DNA from: Chloroflexota bacterium
GTDB taxonomy: Bacteria; Chloroflexota; Dehalococcoidia; Lucifugimonadales; Lucifugimonadaceae
Length of the DNA stretch: 44,663 nucleotides
Reading direction: 5' to 3'
Assembly (NCBI GenBank): GCA_018650185.1
Contig: JABIGL010000141.1
Span: forward strand, 1 to 44,663
Below are positions 15,403-24,541 of the stretch, piece by piece. Numbering within the stretch: the first letter of the stretch is position 1; each line of letters opens with the position of its first letter. Below the pieces are notes generated by a model, which was not told where the DNA came from, did not search any database, and was given only the letters and a program-made list of their open reading frames with translations. The position numbers were made by a program, and so were the translations under genes.

Positions 15403-18400
15403 ATGCGACTGAGAGGTTTACGAAACGCGCTGATCGGGCTTCGTAGATTGGTGTTGTCCTCTCTACTTACCGGTTCGCTACTCGCTATCGCCTGTTCCGG
15501 CGGTGATAACGGGGATCAAACCGACCCGACTCCCACGCCCGGTGGAGTTCCGCCTACCGCTGAAGTATCTCCGGTTTCGACCGTCACAAGCCCAGTAGTT
15601 ACGACGCCAGGTCCGATAGTTGTAGCAACGCCGGGTCCCGGCGTATCTAGATTTAATGATCCTGACCGTGCGCACACGGTCTCAGGGTTTGTGTTGGATA
15701 GTGTGAACGGCTCTCCTCTTAGAGGGGTATCCGTCCGGGAGACCAGTTCCGGCACTGGAGGTATCTCTGACGAGTTCGGCTTTTATCGAATTGACGGTCT
15801 GACTACGGGTCTCCATACGCTGGAAATATCCGGGTTCAGCATCGAGCCACTAACTGCCGAGTTCGAGTCCGAAACCTGGACGAGGTTGGACCTTTCCGTC
15901 GGAGTGGTCGGAGACCCGGCATCTCGTCGGGTGTTTGACGTCATTGGTAGCGTTACCGATCGGGATTCCGGCAAACCCATCAAAGGGGCGTTGGTCTCTG
16001 CTATTGGTTCCGATGCCACTATCGACGCAACCACGGACGATTCCGGACATTACGTTATTTCCGCCGCTCCTGACGGCCAATATGAAATCTCCGTCACGTC
16101 CGTCGGATACCCGGTTCACACCGAAGAGCTTGGCGTCAATGACGATATTGCGTGGGAGGTTTTCCTCCGCGCACCTCCCTCAAGCATCACCGGACAGGTC
16201 TCGGGTGACGCCCCCGGCGGTGTGAGATTCCCGGAAGGTTCCGGTGTACGGGTTATTGACGCCGACTCGGCAGGACCAACCGCGCGGACGGTCGCAACGT
16301 CCGAAATTAGCTCAACCGGTGCATACACGATCGATGGCCTTCCCCCTGGCCGATACCAGGTGGAGGCGATTGCGTCCGGCTACCAGCCATCTCAAGTCGT
16401 AGTAGAACTTACGGGCGGCGGCAACAAGGAGCTGGACTTCGCTCTCAGCCTCAACGGTTCATCGCTGTACGTCACGCTTGCGTCGTCTACGTACGGGAAT
16501 ATTCCCGTCGATGGAGTCGAGGTCAGGATCCAGGGGATTGGGGGCACAGGCTCCGAGGGGGTGTCCCTGGAGGCCGTTACAGACCCGTTTGGACTGGCCT
16601 CGTTTATCAACCTTCCTCCCGGGTCATATGACATCTGGACTCCCGATCCATCACTCAAGTCAGGCTCCAACAGTGCCGATCTCTATCCGCTTCACCAGAC
16701 GGTAAGCATGGGCCCGGACGAGACACGCGCATTAAACGCTGATCTTCCAGCCATAAATGGTGACCTACACGGGTTTGTCAGAGTTGGCGACAAAGCCGGT
16801 CAGACGCGAATCGGCACCTCACTCAAGAGCGCTTCCACTTCCTCCGGGGATGACATACACGAACCGTTCGCTTACCTTCCGGTGCAACTGCCTAAGGCCA
16901 CGCTCACCATCACCAGTTCACGATTTGGCGACCGGGTCTTTTCACCACCCACTACATCCGTTATCTCGGATAATTTCGGCAACTACGTTCTCCCGCTACC
17001 ACCGGGCACATACGCGGTGACCGTGACCTCAGACGGTCTTACTACCTCTACGACCACCCTGACCGTGACCTCCACTCCGACGGCAAACGATTTCCGCCTG
17101 AAGGGCGCCACAACGGCAGTGGTTGGACGGGTGGATGGCACGATGATTCAGGACCTCACCCATCTGGCGGACGCAGATTTCGCCGTGTCAGGGGCCAGAG
17201 TTCTTCTCACTAAAGACGGGCGTGTTTGGGCTGCGGAGACAGACTCCAGGGGAGTCTTCTCGATAGAGGACCTGCCCTTAACCGTGCTAAACGGGGCGGC
17301 TGTCTCGACCGGGTTCAAGCTGGACATCACGCACCCGGATTACTTACCTGTGGCAGAGACTCTAGTTCTCTCCCGAGCCGAAGGTGCAACCCGTATCATG
17401 CGCGGAATGCCAACGCTGGCCGCAGGCGGGTTCCTTGATGTGGCGATAACCGTCACGGACAAGAATGGCGGTAAAACAGCCGCCATAGGAACCCTTGACA
17501 GCATCCAGAACCTCCGGACCATGGACGTCTTCGACGCTCGATTCCTTGAGGACGACGACTCGGTCGAAATCCCACACGTGATTTCTCTGCGTGCTCGTCC
17601 CGGCCAGTACCGGGTGCGTGTTTGTCCGGACGTAATCGGGATCCCGGGCTGTTACGACCATTTCTGGACCAGTGTTGGAGGGGATACGGATTCCGTAGTT
17701 ATGTCATTCATTTGCGGTGACTCGACTCGCACCGTCAAATGCAGCTTCGATGGGGGTATCCCTGCCAGTCACATACAGGCGACAGGATTCGTCTTTAACG
17801 CCTCTACCGGATTGCCTGTGCAAGACGCGAAGGTAGCCATCTCTCTTCCCGTAAATACGCAGTACTGCTCTGAGGAATGCACTGCGTTCGCCCGGGAATT
17901 CTCGGCGATCGCCCCGACAGGACCAGATGGCCGGTTCCAGATTGAATTTTCGATTCCCCTGTCGAATGGTGGAGCGGACCTCGTCGACTGGTCGTGGGAT
18001 GGAGCAAACCGACTCTTCAGCATCTCCGCTCCCGGATATCAGACAAAGGTCGATACAGGGCCGGGTGGAAACGTTCGACTGTTCGATGATCGCCAGGACT
18101 ATTACATGGCGCCGTCAGGTCAACTCAATCTGCTGGTCGTCGGAGCCGCGAATGAGACCTCTCCGGTGTCCGGGACTCAATTCTCACTGGGGCAGCCTGT
18201 AGGCGGGCAACAGCAAGCCAGGATTACTCTTGCCCCACTTGGCGCTGACCTGTGGACCTCCACAACAGGATCAGTTTCGTTCAACATTCCAACGGGTTCT
18301 ACCGACGTCATCGTGGACGCACCCGGGCACTACCCGTACACATCTAGCCTTCTCGTGCCTGACGCCACCGATGATAAATCGGTGGTCGCTAACTTCACTC

Positions 18401-20931
18401 TCCCGCTGGAGCAGATACCTCCTCCCGAAATCCAGGCCGAGACATTCAGGCTCGTTCAAACCGCGGACAGTCAACCGATCAAGGGCTACGTTCTTCACGG
18501 GGTGTCGTCCACTGAGACTCAGGCAACCTGGTCCGTTCGAGTTGACCGAGACGGTGTGCGCACCGTCCGATCGAACTTTGAGGACCCTGTCGAATCGGTG
18601 AATCTCGTAATTCATCAGTTGGAAGCATGCCCTGGAGTGGCCGGTACGCCTGCGTCTACCCGGACGGTATTACTGACGGGAACCCTTCTCTCCGGTGGTT
18701 CCAATGGTGTGGGAACCTGGGGCGGGCAGGTAGACGTCGCTGGCCTTCCCTGCGGATCCCTCGGTTGGAGGATTGAAGCAGAAACGTCTCACTCCCTCGT
18801 CACCCAGGGAGTTGATCTGCCGCTCTGGCCTTCAGAGCCACGTTACCCACTATCTCTGCTCTCCCGCTTGTCGGAGCAAGAAACCAATTCGGGAGTTGAC
18901 TCGCCAAAAGGTCAGGTAGGCTCTGACCTCGTTTTCTCGCGAGCAATGGAGTCGCTTTCGGTAACCCGGGATGGCGAGTATTTTTCCTACAGGATTCCGG
19001 GTATCGGCGTAGAGACGGACATCGGTCCGGCATCATCTAGCAGCGTCTTAGATAACCTCTCTGGAGACGCTTCTAGAGCTATCTCGGAACACACGATAAA
19101 TATCGATGCCGAGTTGAGCGGACGAACGGGAGTGTTGGATATAAGAGTTAGCGGTTCTGAATCAGGTCCTTACTCTCTCACGGCCACGGAATTGTTCACC
19201 ATGGACAGTGCGGTTGAGACCTCATCTGGAATCTCCGACTCCTGGGGCGAGTCAATAAGTTTCGAGACGATCCTCTCCCGGGTCGACGAGATCGAGATAG
19301 CCCAACTTCCTGATCCACTCCGCTCTACGCTCGCTGCCCTTGCCGTGTCTGCCGTAGAGGGCGGCATAAATGAAGTAGTGTCGGTCGACGCCTCGTGGCA
19401 GTTATCGGGCTCACCCGAAAACGGCGAAACCGCTCCCCTAGTCGGCGAACGTCGAGTGGTGGCCGGTACGGATTTTGAAATTGTTTCGGTGTCGGAGTTT
19501 GAGTACGCAATCTCTGTGATGAGTCACCTCTCAGTCGAGGGGCATTTGGAGGTCCGATCCGTTTCCCGATTTGTCGAACAAGACGGCAGTGGAAATTTGA
19601 GGGAAGAACGGACTATCGCCTCCGGACAAATGGCCACCCGGAGCGAATTATGGTCAATGTGGGAGTCACGTCAGGAAACGATGGACTTTCCATTCTTCAA
19701 CCGCGTAGCTGGATCCGACGGCGTCGCTCTTAGTTCGGTCATCGAAGGTTCCCCGGCGTGGATTGACCAATTGAACTCTGCGCTGGCGTCGTCCGGATCA
19801 AATGAGGCCGAAGGTCTCGTCGCCACCGGAGGCCAGTCCAGGCCTTCCATAGCCGCAACACGAGATAGCAACGGAAAACTGTTTGTGGCTTCGGTGAGCC
19901 CGAAATTTGATGATGGAAATCCCATCGCCACCGGGATTTCCATCATCGAGACCGACGATGGTCCAGGCTCATGGACTTCGCCCTCGCCTCTCGAGTTCAT
20001 TTCCGAGGCCACGGTCACGGACACCGCCCTGGTAGTAGAGCCGGGTGGTGACCTCCTGCTGGTCTGGACCCGGATAGCTGCGCCAGACGGAGACCCTCAA
20101 TCCTTCATTTTGGCGGCGACTACGGCGGATCTGATGTACAGCCGTCGGGACGCTGGAGATGGGACGTGGTCAACACCCGTAGCTATCACATCGGACAATC
20201 GCCCGGACTTCGCTCCGGTAATTGCTTCTGACAATGAGGGACGCATCGTCGTCGCATGGGCACGTGACATGGACGGAAACGTCCTTACCTCTGATGACGT
20301 GATTATCTTCTCGTCAGACTGGATATCAGGAAACTGGACCGTGCCGCGGCCGGCAATGGCAGCATCCGGAGCGGTCTCCGAAATTTCACTGTCCCTGGAC
20401 AGCGGCGCCGCGGTGATTGGCGTTGTGACGAACACGCCGCGAGTTGGGTCTGCAATCCACCTGAGCTTCAACAGCCTCGGAAGATGGAGCCCCGCCAACA
20501 TAATCGCCGTCGACCGCCCGGGATTGACCAATGTCGGTGTGCTCATGCAGTCCAGCGGGTTGGCCCTTGTTGCGTGGAACGAGAGAACGGACGGTGATCG
20601 CTCTCGACTACACAGCGTCGAGGCCACATCCGCCGGTGTGCGAGGAGAGATGGTGGCTGTTGATAACGTGACGGGGCTGGTTGACCTCTCCCTCGTCGAG
20701 ATCGACGACACACATCACCTGATATGGACGTCCGATAACGGCGCTTCGCTCCACGGAGTTCAACGGACCCTGACGAGTTGGGATTCCGAAACGATTACGG
20801 CAATCGAGTCCGGATTATCAACACGCCTGATCGTAATTCCGGGGGCCGGCTCAAACATCGTGATTACGTTCCACGAGGTCGTGGAAGAAACAGTTCCCGG
20901 GATCCTGTTCCTTCCGATATCAGCTCGTTAG
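15403..20931 (+). CDS. giant lipoprotein with carboxypeptidase-regulatory-like repeats
   Basis: The frame is open from 15328, but ATG 15403 (AGGG upstream) gives a proper signal peptide: a basic start, a hydrophobic core and lipobox LAIAC. The protein is then 1842 residues. A Pro/Thr-rich linker follows the lipid anchor. Next come several carboxypeptidase-regulatory-like beta-sandwich units, each with SGFVLDSVNGSPLRGVSV-like strands and GxYxIxxLPPGxY-like ends, across roughly the first 1,000 residues. The C-terminal 450 residues show propeller-like repeats with WTSPSPLEF, WSTPVAIT and WTVPRPAM spaced like sialidase/BNR-type blades. It is probably an extracellular binding or adhesion protein. 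Its stop overlaps the convergent stop of the next gene (TTAG). Confidence 0.8.
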   Translation: MRLRGLRNALIGLRRLVLSSLLTGSLLAIACSGGDNGDQTDPTPTPGGVPPTAEVSPVSTVTSPVVTTPGPIVVATPGPGVSRFNDPDRAHTVSGFVLDSVNGSPLRGVSVRETSSGTGGISDEFGFYRIDGLTTGLHTLEISGFSIEPLTAEFESETWTRLDLSVGVVGDPASRRVFDVIGSVTDRDSGKPIKGALVSAIGSDATIDATTDDSGHYVISAAPDGQYEISVTSVGYPVHTEELGVNDDIAWEVFLRAPPSSITGQVSGDAPGGVRFPEGSGVRVIDADSAGPTARTVATSEISSTGAYTIDGLPPGRYQVEAIASGYQPSQVVVELTGGGNKELDFALSLNGSSLYVTLASSTYGNIPVDGVEVRIQGIGGTGSEGVSLEAVTDPFGLASFINLPPGSYDIWTPDPSLKSGSNSADLYPLHQTVSMGPDETRALNADLPAINGDLHGFVRVGDKAGQTRIGTSLKSASTSSGDDIHEPFAYLPVQLPKATLTITSSRFGDRVFSPPTTSVISDNFGNYVLPLPPGTYAVTVTSDGLTTSTTTLTVTSTPTANDFRLKGATTAVVGRVDGTMIQDLTHLADADFAVSGARVLLTKDGRVWAAETDSRGVFSIEDLPLTVLNGAAVSTGFKLDITHPDYLPVAETLVLSRAEGATRIMRGMPTLAAGGFLDVAITVTDKNGGKTAAIGTLDSIQNLRTMDVFDARFLEDDDSVEIPHVISLRARPGQYRVRVCPDVIGIPGCYDHFWTSVGGDTDSVVMSFICGDSTRTVKCSFDGGIPASHIQATGFVFNASTGLPVQDAKVAISLPVNTQYCSEECTAFAREFSAIAPTGPDGRFQIEFSIPLSNGGADLVDWSWDGANRLFSISAPGYQTKVDTGPGGNVRLFDDRQDYYMAPSGQLNLLVVGAANETSPVSGTQFSLGQPVGGQQQARITLAPLGADLWTSTTGSVSFNIPTGSTDVIVDAPGHYPYTSSLLVPDATDDKSVVANFTLPLEQIPPPEIQAETFRLVQTADSQPIKGYVLHGVSSTETQATWSVRVDRDGVRTVRSNFEDPVESVNLVIHQLEACPGVAGTPASTRTVLLTGTLLSGGSNGVGTWGGQVDVAGLPCGSLGWRIEAETSHSLVTQGVDLPLWPSEPRYPLSLLSRLSEQETNSGVDSPKGQVGSDLVFSRAMESLSVTRDGEYFSYRIPGIGVETDIGPASSSSVLDNLSGDASRAISEHTINIDAELSGRTGVLDIRVSGSESGPYSLTATELFTMDSAVETSSGISDSWGESISFETILSRVDEIEIAQLPDPLRSTLAALAVSAVEGGINEVVSVDASWQLSGSPENGETAPLVGERRVVAGTDFEIVSVSEFEYAISVMSHLSVEGHLEVRSVSRFVEQDGSGNLREERTIASGQMATRSELWSMWESRQETMDFPFFNRVAGSDGVALSSVIEGSPAWIDQLNSALASSGSNEAEGLVATGGQSRPSIAATRDSNGKLFVASVSPKFDDGNPIATGISIIETDDGPGSWTSPSPLEFISEATVTDTALVVEPGGDLLLVWTRIAAPDGDPQSFILAATTADLMYSRRDAGDGTWSTPVAITSDNRPDFAPVIASDNEGRIVVAWARDMDGNVLTSDDVIIFSSDWISGNWTVPRPAMAASGAVSEISLSLDSGAAVIGVVTNTPRVGSAIHLSFNSLGRWSPANIIAVDRPGLTNVGVLMQSSGLALVAWNERTDGDRSRLHSVEATSAGVRGEMVAVDNVTGLVDLSLVEIDDTHHLIWTSDNGASLHGVQRTLTSWDSETITAIESGLSTRLIVIPGAGSNIVITFHEVVEETVPGILFLPISAR

Positions 20932-23564
20932 TCGTCAGACTCCGAACCAGACTCATCGCCGGAAGGAAACAGCAGTTCCCGAAGCGCTCCGGCGGGGCGT
21001 CTGAGGCCAAGCCCAAGAAGTCCGACTCCCAGCAAGGCGTACTCACCCCCGACCACATTCGTATTGCCGAGCGGTAGATTGCACCCGAAAATCGCTCCCC
21101 CACTCTCCAGCGTGGAACTCTCGGACCCAGCATCTTCGCCATCCAGGGCAGCCAGTTCTGCCTCTCGATCAAACACGGGGTCCACGTTGGGATTGGCACT
21201 GTCGGATACTTCCGTGGCGGCACTCTCCCCTGCGAGTGCCGCTTCTTCACTAGCGTCCGGAACGACCTCCGCTTCAACAGGAGCGACTACCGGATCTTCC
21301 GAAGCGACTTCAACTGCGTCCTCTACGGCAATGACCGCTTCAGATAGATCCTCGGTGGTCAGAACCTCCGTCACAGGTTCTGACTCTGGTGGCACCTCAG
21401 GCACGGCTACGGGATTCCCATCCCCGTCTACGGCATCATCGGTCGTCGACTCTGACGGCAATGTGGAATCCACCGGGTCCGGTTCAATCACTTCAACTAT
21501 CTCATCCGGTGTTGTCGCATCCTCCACAGGCTGACCATCATCAACCGGGACGTCCTCCGTCGCATCTCCCACAATTTCGTCTACTACGGGTTCAACAACA
21601 GGTTCCGGCGCAGGCGGAGGTACCTTAACTTCGAATACCGTCGGCGTCAGCGGGTGTACATTCCCGGCAACGTCAACGGCCGTAATTTCAAATATATGGA
21701 TGCCGTCCTCGTAACCATCCGGGTAGACATCAGCGGCCTTCAACGTCCACGTTGATCCACCGTCCACGGTCGACATAAACGGGGCGACCTGTACACCGTC
21801 CATCGTCGCAAGGATGAGACTTACCCCGTTGTGGGTATCACCGACGTACTCTCCAGCTTCCGCCGCATAGTAAGCCGTGATAAGCGGAAAAGCCTCCGTG
21901 ACCACCTCTAGTCCGGTTGGCGTCAGAGTAGGACTGCTCACGGTGGTATCGAGCTCAAAGGCGGTCGATGTAGCCACGCCGAGTGTATTTGCCGTATCAA
22001 AGCCAAACGCTCCGACCGTCTTGGCCCCTTCTCCCGCATCTGCCCCGGACAGCGTTGCGACGTTGAATACAAGTTCCCACTCCCGTTCTCCTACCTTTAC
22101 GGGAACACCGCGCGTCAGCCCGTTCACGGTTATAGAAGGGGTGGCAGCGAGGTTTTCGTCCGAGGTGACGCCGATGGCCACCAGGGAGTTTGTCGCGGTC
22201 CTATCAAACGTAATTTTCAAATCTGGAGGCACTTCATCGGTGACGGTAACGGGGACGAGTGCAGTAGCGATTCCAGACAGATCGGTGACGGACCCAGGAT
22301 CGATCAACAAGACCACGGGCCCTACAGTTGGGTAGGAGTCGACGGTCAAAAACAGATCGTTTGGAAGAACGGAATGTGTCTGGACAGAAACCGCCGGAAC
22401 TCCGTTGAGTCTGAACCCGCCAACGACGACGGATGGGACCGATATTTTCTCGTTGAAGACAACGTGCACCGTCGTCCGGTTTCCGGTCTTGATCGTCTTT
22501 GAAACCGTGTCATACCACTCGCCCGCTACGGCCGTGACGACCTGCGGGGGATTCTGATCTGAGGTAAAAACGTGGTTCTGGTTTCCGCCGGTCGCCGGAT
22601 CCGCATCGCTCCGACCTGTCCCGCCAGCGATGTCTGAGGCGGTCACGTACCAGGATCGAAGGCCGTCCGGAGCAGTAGATGGAATGCGAACCCGGACAAT
22701 CACGCCATCAGTTTTGACCGAAGTCATCGCCGGGTCCGGAAGCAAGATTGTCCCCGGCTCGGTGTAAGTAGCGTCTCCGTCTTCATCCAGGTGAAATTTG
22801 ACCGAAGATGTATCTACCCCTGAGTCGATGTCGGTAATTCTTGCTTCGAAGAATGACGAGAAGGTTTGTTCGAATACGTTATGCATGGGGGATAGTTGCG
22901 TCACCGTGGGCGCTACGCCGTCCACGCGAATTCTGTCGGCTACGAGAGAGAGCGGTTCGGCGTCCGTATACGATGCGGTAACCAGATCTTTGTCCACGAC
23001 TTTAATATCGGGACGGGCCGTTGCCGCTGGATCGGTCGCATTCGTGGCCACCGTCGCAGCTCCAGTCTCAAACGTCCCCGTAAACACACCGGAATCGGCC
23101 AGGGTCTCTCGCAGTGTCAGAGAAAAACCAGTTGTGTCACTGGTCGACGTAATCTTGACCGGTAGGGTGTCCACCCGCTCAGACCGGTAGGTCACTGCAA
23201 ACGTGGTCGGGGACGTCACGGGCGTTGTTAACTGCAATGTGAACACACCGTTTACGGGCACCACGGAAATCGGCACGGCGTTCGAGATAGATAGCGTGAT
23301 ATCGGTGGCAGACACAACACCATCGTCGTTGGCGTCCATCAACAACGGGTTCAATGTCTGAAATACGAATGAGTCGCCAGCGGAAGCGATCGGGATCGAA
23401 TAGGCCGTACTTCCAACAGTCTCAGCGGCGTTAACCTGCGCTGTCGATGCGCCGGGGTCCGTCACGGTAACGGTCACCGTTCCGCCGATGCGTATGTACT
23501 CGCCGGAAAGCGCCACCGTAGCTGGTGTCGCCGCGTGAGCGGGCCCGGGCGCGACGAGAAGCAC
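20928..23564 (-). CDS. secreted Ig-like surface protein with acidic stalk and C-terminal anchor-like tail
   Basis: About 880 residues. The first canonical start is GTG 23564, which would cut the signal peptide. The frame stays open upstream and encodes a full signal sequence if translation starts at an ATC at 23621-23619, with GGAAGG 8 bases before it. The body has several Ig/cadherin-like beta domains. A calcium-binding dockerin-type loop, DANDDGVVSATD, lies near residue 75-100. From about 690 to 820 there is an acidic Pro/Glu/Val-rich stalk. The end has small residues, a hydrophobic helix ALLGVGLLGLGLRRP and an acidic tail, similar in layout to sorting signals but not a known class I can name. 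It converges with the giant lipoprotein. Confidence 0.75.
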   Translation of the reverse strand: MLLVAPGPAHAATPATVALSGEYIRIGGTVTVTVTDPGASTAQVNAAETVGSTAYSIPIASAGDSFVFQTLNPLLMDANDDGVVSATDITLSISNAVPISVVPVNGVFTLQLTTPVTSPTTFAVTYRSERVDTLPVKITSTSDTTGFSLTLRETLADSGVFTGTFETGAATVATNATDPAATARPDIKVVDKDLVTASYTDAEPLSLVADRIRVDGVAPTVTQLSPMHNVFEQTFSSFFEARITDIDSGVDTSSVKFHLDEDGDATYTEPGTILLPDPAMTSVKTDGVIVRVRIPSTAPDGLRSWYVTASDIAGGTGRSDADPATGGNQNHVFTSDQNPPQVVTAVAGEWYDTVSKTIKTGNRTTVHVVFNEKISVPSVVVGGFRLNGVPAVSVQTHSVLPNDLFLTVDSYPTVGPVVLLIDPGSVTDLSGIATALVPVTVTDEVPPDLKITFDRTATNSLVAIGVTSDENLAATPSITVNGLTRGVPVKVGEREWELVFNVATLSGADAGEGAKTVGAFGFDTANTLGVATSTAFELDTTVSSPTLTPTGLEVVTEAFPLITAYYAAEAGEYVGDTHNGVSLILATMDGVQVAPFMSTVDGGSTWTLKAADVYPDGYEDGIHIFEITAVDVAGNVHPLTPTVFEVKVPPPAPEPVVEPVVDEIVGDATEDVPVDDGQPVEDATTPDEIVEVIEPDPVDSTLPSESTTDDAVDGDGNPVAVPEVPPESEPVTEVLTTEDLSEAVIAVEDAVEVASEDPVVAPVEAEVVPDASEEAALAGESAATEVSDSANPNVDPVFDREAELAALDGEDAGSESSTLESGGAIFGCNLPLGNTNVVGGEYALLGVGLLGLGLRRPAGALRELLFPSGDESGSESDD

Positions 23565-23805
23565 CGCCGTGGCGATGAGCGCAAATAGCAGTAGTACCGG
23601 ACGTTTAACGGACGTGCGGATCTGATCGGCCTTCCGTTTGGAACAGCTACCGGCGTGGTTGCCGGATGTGGTTACCTAAACGGTATGCCGATCGGGCTAT
23701 CTCGACCTCGGGGTTGAGTTCAATCCACGTATGGCGTCGTGCACGCAGCCGCATACACGTGCGTACACGCACAGGGCGCTCAGACCTTCAGCATTCTCAT
23801 CGAGT

Positions 23806-24282
23806 TTAGTAGTCACCCGGGTCGTTGTAGCGCAAGAGACGCCAAACATGGTGTCCAAGTGCCATCACGTTTGAAAACAACGCGGCACCACCCAACGACC
23901 AACGGATTCCGTCGGTCGTTGGAATCCGGATCTTACCGCCGGGAATTTGCCCATATTCTTTGATCAGCGCGTCGATACCTTTATCAAATCCATAGTCATA
24001 TCCGAACCAACCACCGACGAATGCCCCGATCGCTATGAAGGTGAATGCGACAAACCTTGTCCGCCATTCAGCCTGCAGTTTGAACCAGGCGAGAGAGGTA
24101 GCAAATGTCACTACCGCCGCCATGGTGTTGATCACGGTGAATGTCTGGAAGCTCAATCCTGAAAGAGGGGGAAAGGAAACTGACCAGAACAGGAATCCCA
24201 CGAACCCGAGTATCAAGGCCGCAAGAAATCCCATTATCGAGCGCCCGATCGTTGTGATCAGGAACATGTCCCATGAAGCCAT
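23806..24282 (-). CDS. hypothetical integral membrane protein
   Basis: A 158-residue protein with about four hydrophobic helices: near residues 13-35, 45-66, 75-95 and 130-148. The loop after the third helix is polar (GYDYGFDKGIDALIKEYGQ). I do not recognise a family. The start ATG has a distant GGAG about 13 bases upstream. It stands alone between the Ig-like protein and the O-antigen-ligase-like gene, all on the minus strand. A role at the cell envelope is plausible but not shown. Confidence 0.6.
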   Translation of the reverse strand: MASWDMFLITTIGRSIMGFLAALILGFVGFLFWSVSFPPLSGLSFQTFTVINTMAAVVTFATSLAWFKLQAEWRTRFVAFTFIAIGAFVGGWFGYDYGFDKGIDALIKEYGQIPGGKIRIPTTDGIRWSLGGAALFSNVMALGHHVWRLLRYNDPGDY

Positions 24283-24541
24283 CTAGTAAACGGTTCTCCA
24301 ACGCTGCCAGCGATTTGCTGCAATGTGCTCCGGTGCCAACCGTGAGAACCACGGATTTGACGCTGAGATTCAGGCGCTCAAACCAGCGCAGGGGCGGTTC
24401 CCCTTAAACCGGTGATACGAATTCGATTCTAACTGCGATTCCAACTTCTCCGGTCACGAATTGTCGATCTTTTCCTGCCTCGTTGAAGGATCGAACGTTG
24501 CTCGCAACCACCAAATCAGATCGCTATATCACCTCGGTCTA

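Noticed and set aside
20097-20711. Minus-strand frame of 204 codons
   Set aside because: Antisense to the giant lipoprotein; no recognisable domain or start signal.
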